A stretch of 64,000 nt of DNA from Haliclystus octoradiatus (Eukaryota > Cnidaria > Staurozoa > Stauromedusae > Haliclystidae). The position numbers and the translations under genes were made by a program. The notes beneath the pieces were generated by a model that saw only the letters and a list, made by a program, of their open reading frames with translations, was not told the origin of the DNA and did not search any database. The stretch is taken from contig OU744453.1 in assembly GCA_916610825.1 (NCBI GenBank), positions 8,283,845 through 8,347,844 of the forward strand, written 5' to 3'. Positions 54,333 to 64,000 of the stretch are shown here, piece by piece. How positions within the stretch are numbered: the first letter of the stretch is position 1; the number at the start of each line of letters is the position of its first letter.

Positions 54333-56267
54333 AAACCAGTATACTGTATATAGTTTGTATATCAAGTAAACCACACTAAAACTCAATCTTGCAATTTCAC
54401 ATTTTTCCTTGTTTGGTGTGTATTTCACAGAAACATTAGATACATATTCTACTGTACTGACTGTAGCAACTTTATGCTTATTTACTCAAAGGAAGAATGG
54501 CATTTGAAGCCCACTGTTTAACAAATTTATTAATATTTAAAATTGATTCTAAATAAATGTAAATTTTATGTGGAAGATAGTCTATTCCATCTCACTATTA
54601 ATCGAGCTCAAAGTATATTGAAAACAACATTAGCTGGTAGTTTTGATTAGCACGATAAATATTTGGAAAGAGCTTTAAGCATACAGCTGGATTTACATTT
54701 AAACCAAGCTAAAATAGAAATATTTAAAGTATGTATTGACAGAAAGAAGGGCATGTAAAATCCATTATTTAACAAATGTATTAATATTTAAAATTGATTC
54801 CAAATAAATGTAAATTTTATGTGGAAGATACTAAGTCGATTCTATCGCACTATATAAATATTTTCAGTATATATTGACAAGCAGAAGTGCATGTAAAGCC
54901 CATTGTTTAACCAATTTATTAATATTTAAAATCAATTCCAAATAAATGTATATTTTATGTGGAAGATAGTCGATTCTATCGCACTATTAATCGAGTTCAA
55001 AGTATATCGATGACAACATTAGCTCGTGATTTTTATTAAGCAGGATTAATATTTTAATATAAAAATATTTAAAGTATATATTGACACGTTACTGTAATGA
55101 ATATCTGATTATGTAATAGCGGATTTAGTGACCTCTTTATGATGTAGTCTCTTTGGAGTTAGTTATTAGTCACATATTATCCAGTCTGTGAATCGAATCA
55201 TTCTATTTGTTGCGCATAAGGACTCATTATATATCTGAACATAGTAGATTCTTAATTGTCTTGATTGTCTAATGCTTGAAAATTTAATTGGAAATTAATA
55301 ATATGGAAAATCTATAAAACTGCGGGGCAAATAATTATTGTTCCCCGGAATTTAGCTCGAATTGGATGCAGAACAGGTAGCAGGCAGACTCCATATTTGG
55401 TTTACTCTCAGCTGCATTTGATCTAATTTCTTTAATCTCCGAAATTGATGTGTCGAACCGACACATATTGGATATGCGTGTATGCGTACCAAAACCGCCA
55501 TAGTACTATAGCAAAGCCATTCCTATTTATCCGGGCAAAACAAATACGCCAGATGGCCGATACCATACTTTGGATAAATAAAAAAAATTGAGGAAAAAAA
55601 ACCGCAATGATATAGATCGACAAAAAATGTTAAGTTCAGCTCTTCAGTCTACATTAAAGTTACATAACTTTTTGTCGACGCTTTACTTGCATATAACGGT
55701 TTTTTTATCAACGATTGCAAAAAAATTGTCTATTACACGTTATTATCGCCATTAAATCTGCCATAAGATAGGAACATGTTTCAGCAAATTAATTGAAAAA
55801 GCAGATGTCATAATTATAAAGTGTTTACTATCAGAATTTATCCCAACTCGGCTAATTTGTCACATAAATTCAGTAAATGCGTTGTGGCTCGATACAAATT
55901 ACATTCTATGCACAAAGAAGCTATAGTGAATCACTCGCATTTTTTATCGGTCCGTCCGAATAATGGATAAATTAAACTTTCATATTATAGTTGAAAATAG
56001 TCAAAACTTAGACATTCATTTTGCTAATTAAAGTTCAACGCCTAAGCGATCATCAGGCAATTTATTAAAGGAAAAATAATACGCGAGGATACCGTTTGGA
56101 AATACATTGAAATTAAAAGCTATTGTCCACTTTATATCGTTTAAAATTGTCAGTAAATATGATTTATTGTTGATTGTTTCTGTTACTTCCTGCTACAGAA
56201 ACTCCAGAAAATCATTGCTGCAGTATATAAAAAATCTGTATGTGAAAAAGTTGAATTAAATAAGAAA
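54333..56267. other. Intergenic sequence with 3' tandem triplication
   Basis: Contains the triplicated block listed at 54490-55085. No gene was supported in 55090-56267. Confidence 0.5.
54490..55085. repeat. Three tandem copies of an AT-rich block
   Basis: Units begin near 54491, 54741 and 54879 and share CCCATTGTTTAAC, TTATTAATATTTAAAAT, AATAAATGTAAATTTTATG and TGGAAGATAG, then TCGATTCTATCGCACTA. Units 1 and 3 also share a following ATTAATCGAG...ACAACATTAGCT part that unit 2 lacks. It lies just past the secreted-protein stop and may overlap its 3' UTR. Confidence 0.75.
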
Positions 56268-57259
56268 ATACGGAACTCCAAACATAGTGGATTTGGTTAC
56301 ATGTTAATCGGATTGTTTACTATTTCGTTTGCATCTGTGTCGTTGGCCTCGGTAGATTCGGATAAACCGTTTTCTGGCGATTCTTGCAGAATTTACGAAG
56401 GCAGACAAATGAATCATTGCCATCGTCTTTTTCAAGGTACAAGATTATGTCAAATGCTAAAAAATTATGGAGAAATTATTGATTCCAATAACGGAAAGTA
56501 AATTGAGGTAAGAATAATCATATTATTAAATTCAGTGTATATATTTTAAAACAGATTTAATCAAAAATCGATTGTCGGAAATCCCTTTATCTAAATTGAT
56601 TAAAAATGGCACCCTTAATTGTAATTTCTTAATTATTTAAAATCATTTAAAAGTTATACCACCTAATATTTGGCCCGTCAGTTTTTTATTGACAAATAAA
56701 CTGCTGACAAATTATAAATTATTATAAACTACTATAAATTATTGACAAATAAACTACATACAATCAAAGAATGGCGTCTTGCCTAGAATAATATCAAAGG
56801 AGGCCGACCAGAATAGATGCATTCTAGTAGGAATTTGATTGGTCGATTGATCGTTGCAATTATCAATCTAATTGTCGATTGATCACTAGCCAATCAAAAA
56901 ACGGATAGTTGGCGAGGCTTTAAATGCACACCAAATTATAAATTTACAATTCTTTCAGGTTGTGAAAGACTAGTGTGCATTATTCATGATTCAAGCCTTC
57001 ATTTCGCCTCTTGCTCATTACTTAATTACACATTCGATTCGATTTTGAGATAAAGTACGGTAACTACTATTCATGAACCCTTTAATTATTGTTTATTGAA
57101 TGATTTTTCATGAACCCTTTACAGTTTATAACTTTAATTGCTTAACTACAGTGTTTTTAATTGCGAATTTATGATGCTTTTTTTCTCAAATCATTATTAC
57201 AAAATGTAATCGTTTTCAAACTCTGATATGCTTATTTCTATAGATGGCAGCAGTTCCAG

Positions 57260-57540
57260 TTAAGCTGATGCAACTTTGCTTGAAGAATTCAAAACATTAA
57301 AAAATCCGATAATGGATTTTAATCTCCTTTTATTTTTATCCTCATGTGCTTGAGAAGGCAATAGAACAATTGATTGTTGAATAATAAATCGTAAAGTAAG
57401 ATCCAAGAATCTGACAACCAAGGGTTGAGCATTGCATATTCCGCAAACCTGAGTACCTATAACATCAAGGATCTGGATTAAATTATCACCAACAAACAAA
57501 AACCGAAGAAGAAAAACCTAAAATTGCGTGGACAGTTTTC
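57260..57540 (-). other. Unknown insertion next to the dead microexon donor
   Basis: A minus-strand frame (57499-57260) reads VGDNLIQILDVIGTQVCGIC and on to KNKRRLKSIIGFF with no recognised family. It begins exactly where the microexon donor is lost, so it may be an inserted gene fragment. A chance frame is also possible. Confidence 0.2.
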
Positions 57541-57597
57541 CCCTATGACACCCTTTTATTATGAGAACCCCATTTAATAATTCTAAGCTAAATCATT

Positions 57598-57852
57598 TTT
57601 GATTTGATTTTGATTTGATTTATTTGCCAAAAAATTTGATGTTAAAACTAAATACAAATTTTGGCAGGCAAACACAGGAAAGTAATACAATTACTTACAC
57701 TATACGTGTGGCCTTGGGAAACATTTACAATATGGTGACAAGTCTACTGAACCAAGACGGTTTTTAAATAATGGGATAGAAGTTGAAGCTATCAATTCTT
57801 CTGGTAGAGAGTTCCATATACTAATTATTCTATTGGAAAAAGAATATTTAAC
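57598..57852 (-). mobile_element. 5'-truncated LINE tail in pseudogene intron
   Basis: The minus strand reads VKYSFSNRIISIWNSLPEEL, then FKNRL, the usual C-terminus of CR1/Jockey-like ORF2. It ends in a short AAATC-type tail at 57598-57625. Its family differs from the 33710 tail. Confidence 0.75.
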
Positions 57853-58280
57853 TGTATTATTATTTATATCACAATTTGTAATAATTATATATTTTTCAGT
57901 GCATGCCTTGAATGTTGGTAAAATTTCTTTTGATATGAAAAATGATGAATTCGGATCATTTCACTTTCAATATTAATTTGCAACCTATGAAATGTACTTG
58001 AAGCATATCAAAGGAAAAGCAGGATGTAGCTCACATGGATTCATGAACAAACCATTAGCTTGTTTTTTCGTTAATGCGAAGACTGGAAAGGTAATTTTTG
58101 CACGTAGTCTGATGTTGAACAAAAGGCAGTTTAACATTGAAGATGGTCTACAAATATTTACTTGCGACAAGGAGAAGAATACAGATTGTGGTTTATCAAT
58201 ATTTGAAAAACCAATCGGAAGACAATAATGAAGGGAGATTGTTTGTGGATATATTTGTGGTGGAATTGTGCAATGACTAA

Positions 58281-58906
58281 AGTCGCATGACAATCATTTT
58301 AACCAATCATAAATAATCAACTGTTGGATTAACCAATCACAGACCTGAAGCAGAATATAATTATGCAGCCATTCTAATTGCGTGAAATTTATTTAAACAA
58401 TCACAGAGCGAGCTGACCTGTGTGTCCATGAATTTTCGCTCAATCGACAGAGATAGATAAATCGATATAAAGTTTCCAGACTAAGACCGTAGGAAGTCCG
58501 ATAAGTTCTAAAATCGACCAAACATTTTATTTCAAGGTTTATTCAACATGAAAAGGCACAGTACGCCATCTTAAAAACTGCTTTGTGACAGCAGCAGCAG
58601 GGGTACCCAGAATCTAACAAAAATAGTTTCACAATTTTTGGAATAGTGGGAGAATAGGTGCATTAAATTGAGATACCCAGGTTGACGGGACCGATGATGT
58701 CAACTACACGCACATAACTAGCAAATTGTAGGTAGAATATTATGGTAAAGCATAGAAACACTTCTGATTGACTGTTTTTTAGGCTGTATATGTAGAACTA
58801 TAATTAACTAATCAACACATACGTAAATGAGCAACATTGATCGGCGGTCGTTACGAGCTCAACTTGAACTAATCTCAGCATAAAATCAATGATCGATATC
58901 TGTCTT
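58281..58906. other. Unassigned sequence
   Basis: No supported gene or repeat was seen. Confidence 0.4.
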
Positions 58907-59082
58907 GGCTACAAATCTCAAGATTTCGGCATGGTTTCAGGTCAAGGAGAAGAATAATTTTGCCTACAACAAGCAATTTTTTTTTTACTAGAATTATTTT
59001 GCTCAGAATAAGTAATTTTTTTTGGAGTTGAATTATTTTACCCAGAACAAGTAAGTTTTTACTTGAGTAGAATTATTTTGCC

Positions 59083-59114
<32 letters not shown>

Positions 59115-59415
59115 TTATTTATTTATTAAGCGCTATTTCCATAATTGCTCAATAGCGCTTTACACTTGCGATAAAATTGTATAAAATATAATAAAATTGT
59201 AAAATATATATAAATGTGATTAACGCATAATAAGAATTAAATTAAAAGCAATAAATTTATGTATAAATTAATGATTAAAAGCAGATAAAATTTTACGTAT
59301 AAACTGTTAAAATTAGAAAATATATTTTAATCTAGTAAAAAAAAATTACTTGTTGTAGGCAAAATTATTCTACTCCTTGACCTGAAACCATGCCGAAATC
59401 TTGAGATTTGTAGCC
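58907..59415. mobile_element. Inverted-repeat element with 80-bp arms
   Basis: GGCTACAAATCTCAAGATTT...CCTACAACAAG at 58907-58988 is inversely repeated at about 59335-59415 with few mismatches. Between the arms lie TTTTACTTGAGTAGAATTATTTTG repeats (written here as TTTTACTTGAG then TAGAATTATTTTG) and a TAA microsatellite with TTATTTATTAAGCGCTATTT (59088-59135), a typical LINE 3'-end-like motif. Confidence 0.6.
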
Positions 59416-59590
59416 AAAAAAATTATATAACAACTTATTTCTTTTGAGTAGAATTATGCTGTTGAAAATAACTAACATTTTACTTGAGTGAATTATTTTG
59501 CTCAGAACAAGTAAATTTCATATTAGCAGAATTATTTTGCCTATAACATGTCATTTTTTACTTGAATATAATTATCTTTATCTTTCTCAT
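58975..59590. repeat. Diverged minisatellite with GAATTATTTTGC units
   Basis: Units of about 40 bp built from AGAATTATTTTGCC, CAGAACAAGTAA and TTTTTACTTGAG occur at 58975-59085 and again at 59430-59590, on both sides of the 59335-59415 arm. Confidence 0.6.
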
Positions 59591-60102
59591 ATTGTACTAA
59601 ACAATTTACATCATATAATAATTTACCTCATGGACAAGTAAAAGTTTACTTGAAACTAGTAAAATATTACTTAAATGAGAATCAATTTTTTGCATTGTAG
59701 CATTTAAAACGTAGAATGTATGCCAAAAATCACGGTCAAACTCTCTCGTCATAAATAATAATATTGTTCCGTTTGTGGTATAAAAAGTGGGACACGAGAG
59801 TCCCGGAATATCATCTTCAAGGCAAGTTTTGACGAAGAAAGAGTCATGCTAAAACGCAACAGTGGCATGTACGGATAGAAAAATATTTCTTTCCAACATT
59901 ATTGTGTCCGAAAAGGCGATATATATACACTTCAATGATCCGCATTTCACTGGCGAATTCTATAGAAAGTTACTGCTTCACTTATAGAAGCAAATTTAAG
60001 ATAACCGCTGGTTCTCCATTAAGCACGCAAAATTATGCTCGTGATTTTGCGAATAAATAGATTAAAACCAAGGTAATAAATCATTTGATATTCAATAAAC
60101 AT
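59591..60102. other. Unassigned sequence
   Basis: No supported gene or repeat was seen. Confidence 0.4.
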
Positions 60103-60104
60103 TA

Positions 60105-60682
60105 TTAAAGTGTATATCCCGGATATTGGGAGATTTCTTCTTTAGATAGAGAAACATTCTCTTTTCGTACATGATCTTCTTCTGTTTTTACTTTGCGCGA
60201 TCATTTCTCCTTCAAAAATGCAGTCAAAGTGACGATTTTTGTTTAATTTTGTGTCTCACTCTTTTTCCTCCAACAGGAACCCGTTTATTTTCATCAAGAG
60301 AGTTTACACCAGAAAAACATTAAACATTTTACTTATATGTCTCTAAATAAAAAACAGCAGAAATGACAATATGTGTTAATCGCGTGAGCACTTGAGTGAG
60401 AAAAATCAAAAACTAAAAACGTTGACTTTTGAGGCTTATCTCCCTTGAGATTGCCATTTGATTCAGCCGTTTTTTATTTAGAGACAATTACGTAAAATGT
60501 TTAGTGTTTTTCCTGTGTAAACATGTTGGAGGAAAAGAATGAGACACAAAATCGTAACTCCGTTTGCATTTTTGAGGGGGAAATGCTTGCGTAAAGTAAA
60601 AATACAAGAGGATCATGCATTAATAGAAAATGTTTCTCTATCTAAGGCAACAATCTCCCAATATCCGGGATATACACTTTAA
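60105..60682. mobile_element. Foldback MITE, 578 bp, TA target duplication
   Basis: The arms (about 250 bp each) start TTAAAGTGTATATCCCGGAT and end with the inverse, with TA on both sides (60103-60104 and 60683-60684). Shared inner blocks are CTCTATCTAA, AATGTTTAGTGTTTTTC and GAGACACAAAAT. The centre is about 70 nt. TA duplication suggests a Tc1/mariner-type source. No coding sequence. Confidence 0.8.
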
Positions 60683-60684
60683 TA

Positions 60685-61847
60685 TATTCAACAGTAGATA
60701 ATTTGACAAAAAAACTAACTCGAATTAACAGTATCAACTGATAGTAAGGAGCAGCTTCGCAGCCTTTTCAATGCGGACTTTTGTTCCAATTTGTCTGGAG
60801 TCGAACACTTGAAAATCCTTCCTAACTGTCCAGCTTCCAAGTGAATATTTAGGGTATTCAACAGCACTATAACTAATTGTTATTATAGAATAAGAAAAAA
60901 GATGAGGCAAAAGCCTTACTCAGTTATTCAGAGTTTCACTCATTTAGTTGCAATCTTCATTCCATAATACTAAAAAATTAAAAAGGCACAATTCCATAAT
61001 GCTCTAGTTAACATTGAGCACTTTCATATACATGAGTGTATCAATAGTGAATTTATATTCAATAATTATAACTGTGATCATAATTATTTTTAAATTTAAT
61101 ATTGTAGTTTGCTATTACAGAAAAAATAAACTACCAGGGTAGAAGTTATTGATTTGTTTTCGAGTTTATCTAGTTTTTAAAATTGAACTAATGTAGCAGT
61201 AGCTACATATCTAGAACACCATTAGCTATGGCGTGCTTTATTGTTATTGTACGTAATTATACCATACTACATGTACTATGTTCTATGTAGATATCTATAC
61301 CTCCATTGCTTGCGTCATTACATTTTATTGTATACATGCTCTAAGCAGCATCTTTACTTTGTATTATTAGGTTCTTTGTTTGTATGCCACGTCTCGAATT
61401 ATTTCCATGAATCCACATTTATCATTTTCAAGGAACCTCCCAGCTAGGGATGCAATAGACATTAAGTTAGTTTGGCACACATCTACAGGCAGAGTTTGAT
61501 AAGTATATCGCCAGTCTGGTGAAAAACTGTCATTTCTAGTAACTTTGTAGAAGAATTTTGAATATACAACTTGTGATCCACTTTTTGAAAATGCTTTAAT
61601 TGCAATTTAATTCAAATGAATTACTAACTAGCAACATCAGTCAATAAAATGGGATTTGGAATACCACAATTTTTACTATTTTGGCTTCATCAAGGGGCTA
61701 TCCATAAAGTACGCACTCAGTTGTGGGGGAAGGGGGTATTACCAAACGCATAGCTGTGCGCATGTGAAAGGTGTCAGCCATCAAAGTACATACTCATCTT
61801 GACTGTCTCTGTAGCACTTTTTGGACAATTATACACGTTTTGAAAGG
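60685..61847. other. Unassigned sequence
   Basis: No supported gene or repeat. AT-rich with short open frames. Confidence 0.4.
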
Positions 61848-62082
61848 TTGTAATGCGACTAATTATCAGTTTATTGATGATTCAACTAATTTCATCACAA
61901 GAGCGAAGTACGATAAACTCATTACTAATTCATACTTTGGAAACAAAGAATGCAAAATTCATAAAAATGCGGGGGTTTGCAGAACTGTCAGTACGAAAGT
62001 AGTTTCAGTTTTGGAATTCTGCTTTGGAAATTCTTGTTTCCGCTATCGAAACAGGAAAATGTCTTGCTGTGAGGTGACATAA
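61848..62082 (+). CDS. Candidate terminal exon of a cysteine-rich secreted protein
   Basis: A possible acceptor TTTTGAAAG (to 61846) opens a frame of about 78 codons ending at TAA 62080-62082. Seven cysteines are spaced like a small disulfide-rich domain: GCNATNYQ, NKECKI, GVCRTV, LEFCFG, NSCFRY and a closing SCCEVT. The alternation of basic and hydrophobic residues between them resembles cystine-knot or growth-factor-like folds, but no family can be named. Upstream exons were not found. The acceptor has a weak pyrimidine tract, so the call is tentative. Confidence 0.35.
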
Positions 62083-62848
62083 ACCCTTCTGTGGGGTGCC
62101 TTAATGGCACTAAAAAAACTAAATAGAAAAAAACTGAAGTACTTATGCTGTATCAACAATCATCGCAAAATCTCCGGGGAGAAAGACCAGTCATGCTAAT
62201 GGTATTACAAACTTATGATGTGATGAAACTATACCTGACCGGGAACAATACTTCCTTACAACAGTAAATATTTTTCTTGCATACATTTAGATTTACATGA
62301 GTGGTGTAATTTTTCAAGCCATTATAACTATTGTTTGTGTGGAACAGAAAAGTTTTACAAAACTCAAACGAGTAACAAAAATAAAGGTTCAAGATAATCA
62401 AAAAAGAAATTAATCAGCTATATCAAGCCAACCAGCTGAAAAAAGTAATTGGCTAAGATTTCAAAAATAGTAATAAATACAGATCATACAAATTTTTGTA
62501 AAAATATAATTAAACATTCAAGTATAAGCTGCTGAACAAGCAATTTTAATTACAATAATTGAATTGCTTTAGTAACGATTACTAGAAGTCCTGGTTGTTT
62601 GCTTTCAATCTCATAACACAACCCGAGCGCATGGTAAAAGCGTTTTATGACTATTGACTATAGTCCTACATGCTGAATTAGACAGATGAATTCAATATTC
62701 AATGTGTTTATTTTTACATATTAATATATTATTAAAAGATATCTGTTATAAAATAAAAGTCGATTTAAATAAAATTAGAAAAAAAAAAAATATATATATA
62801 TATATTCGTAAAGATGAATGTCATTTCGCAAACTCTAATATCACTTAC
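62083..62848. other. Unassigned AT-rich sequence
   Basis: No supported gene. Contains a poly-A run followed by a TA dinucleotide repeat at about 62780-62806. Confidence 0.45.
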
Positions 62849-63028
62849 CTTTGGTCATAGGTAAGATCCGATCCTGTTAATGGTCGATTGAGAAATCCAG
62901 AGAGATTATTTAACTGAACACCAATTGCAAGATGGTCCAAAGCTACCCCTGCAGCTGTCACCATACCAACGATCAGGTACTTTTTACCGGCAGTTAAACG
63001 GACTGGGGAGCCAGTTTGCGATGCTTGC
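62849..63028 (-). CDS. Internal exon resembling a PA14-type domain
   Basis: 180 nt between an acceptor (TTATTTCACAG on the minus strand) and a donor (CAAAG then GTAAGT), open in one frame throughout: one base completing a codon, 59 codons, two bases left. It reads SPVRLTAGKKYLIVGMVTAA, then ALDHLAIGVQLNN and LTGSDLTYDQR. The order, a strand ending AGKKY, a hydrophobic strand, then DHLAVGVQ, matches the C-terminal half of PA14 domains in fibrocystin-like and other extracellular animal proteins. The same region might belong to another beta-sandwich domain. Neighbouring exons are not visible: to the right lies a gypsy element, to the left unassigned DNA. Confidence 0.55.
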
Positions 63029-63119
63029 CTGTGAAATAAGTAAATTGTATGCTAATTATGTGCATTGGAAATCCTTTCTAATATCAGCAAATTTTGATCT
63101 TACTATCATATTGTAAGAT

Positions 63120-63317
63120 TGTATTATAGAGTTTTAAGGACGAAATAAGACAAACGACCAAACAATCAAGAGAACTTGTGAAACTCAGTTTTATTAATCA
63201 TATACGTGTTAGTTTTACAACGCTGTGCAATACACTCCTGTGTGCCTAGTTTACAACTAAGTGTGATTAGTTTAATGACGCTGCAAATATTAGTATTATT
63301 AATTACTATATACTACA
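63120..63317 (-). repeat. Probable gypsy 3' LTR
   Basis: On the minus strand a purine tract GAGGGGAGGCA is followed by TGTAGTATATAG at 63317; the sequence closes at ...TATAATACA near 63120. The partner LTR is outside the window, so the borders are provisional. Confidence 0.55.
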
Positions 63318-64000
63318 TGCCTCCCCTCGAAGATTTAACTTCATTACCATGTTTCGTCTTTATGGCTGATACAAGTTAGGAGTACGACGGATACGGGTTG
63401 AACTTTTTTGTTGACAATTGTCTTTATCTTTTCCTTGGTATGTGCCTTGATCTTTGCCTTGGGTGGGATCTTGATGGTAGGGGCAGAGAATTCGTCGGCT
63501 ACGCCACTTGAGGCGGGTTGTTTCTGTCTTTATTAGATAGCTGTGTCGACCTTTATATGCTTCAATTATGCTGGCAACGGAGTCCCACTGTTGTGTTCTT
63601 GGATTTTGTACCAATTCTACTGTACCAGGTAATAAATCTTCTAAGGGTTTGGAATGTTGGTCTTCTTGTAGGCCTTTTTCTTCTGCCGGGGAGTGGAAGC
63701 TTTCTTATCAGTAGCTTTTATTTCTTTTCTTATATCTTCACAAAAGATTGCAGGTCCAGCTGGCAAGCGCTTTCGAGTTGGACGTCCAAAGAGGCGTTGT
63801 GCGGGCGATATTCTATCCTTTTTGGGGGTGTTTTCTTGTATTAATACTTCCTTTAGGCGTGGCATTCTTTACTAGAGTTTTCATAGATTTGATTGCTGCT
63901 TCGGAAAATCCATTATATTGGTGGTTGTATGGGGACGAGGGATCATGTTTTATACCCCTCACTTAACAAAAATTTAGGACGCCTTGTGACTTGAACTGTG
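63318..64000 (-). pseudogene. Ty3/gypsy integrase C-terminal part, cut by window end
   Basis: The minus-strand frames from 64000 read an integrase core end with SSPHY..YNGFSEAAIKSMK (catalytic glutamate). SPAQRLFGRPTRKRLP follows at about 63770-63815. Then comes a shifted frame 63614-63360 with VQNPRTQQWDSVASIIEAYK and RSRRILCP, the end of the integrase. At least one frame change lies between 63641 and 63614. It belongs to a different gypsy lineage from the 43915 element. Confidence 0.8.

Larger units (their letters stand above)
56268..58280 (+). pseudogene. Paralogue of the 53044-54332 secreted-protein gene, inactivated
   Basis: Exon 1 equivalent 56268-56507, microexon equivalent 57244-57259, exon 3 equivalent 57900-58280. 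Lesions: the start ATG is replaced by ATA (the next in-frame methionine is at 56301); a stop lies in the last codons of exon 1; the microexon donor GT is TT; a stop (TAA) and frame changes occur in exon 3. Exon 1 lacks the serine-rich stretch of the active gene and instead reads CRIYEGRQMNHCHRLFQG. That may be the ancestral form because it pairs cysteines. The second intron holds a LINE tail. Confidence 0.8.

Overview
The window looks like gene-poor, AT-rich nuclear DNA of a marine invertebrate. Split genes with GT/AG introns, metazoan retroelement families (BEL/Pao, Ty3/gypsy, Penelope, CR1-like LINE, Crypton) and very many short inverted-repeat elements support an animal. A tunicate or similar invertebrate deuterostome is plausible, but that is only inference. 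About half of the sequence is recognisable mobile DNA, much of it nested.

Layout. 1-876 is the end of a dispersed repeat (family R) that carries a tRNA-like Pol III promoter. 2100-3075 is a decayed gypsy integrase. 3583-9519 is an old, complete but broken BEL/Pao element on the minus strand. 9585-11530 is a terminal-inverted-repeat (TIR) element with GGAACGTTCC palindromes. 13105-17975 and 30180-42665 are two copies of a segmental duplication around a five-exon SAM-dependent methyltransferase gene. The first copy is a relic: exons 2 and 3 are missing and one splice acceptor is lost. The second has all five exons with matching phases, but exon 1 is split by a foldback transposon (30274-32581) flanked by a perfect 8-bp target duplication. 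Its intron 1 holds a hAT-like inverted-repeat element, in which two R copies, a LINE tail and a 600-bp TGAAA array are nested.

Between the duplicates lie a LINE reverse transcriptase fragment with a minisatellite tail, several hairpin elements and a young BEL/Pao element (20594-26967, 365-bp LTRs, 5-bp target duplication) that is close to coding-intact. 43035-48027 is another R copy interrupted by a solo LTR and by a short gypsy element. The gypsy element has a well-placed -1 frameshift signal. 48050-51890 carries pieces of a Crypton tyrosine recombinase, a LINE, and a Penelope-like element with a complete hammerhead ribozyme core.

The right part holds host sequence: a small secreted-protein gene with a 16-nt microexon (53044-54332), its pseudogene paralogue (56268-58280), a candidate cysteine-rich exon (61848-62082) and an internal exon resembling a PA14 domain (62849-63028, minus). 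The window ends in a gypsy element (63120-64000, minus).

Host genes here do not form an evident pathway. The main story is duplication of one metabolic methyltransferase gene followed by transposon-driven loss. No database search was possible; family names rest on motifs read by eye.
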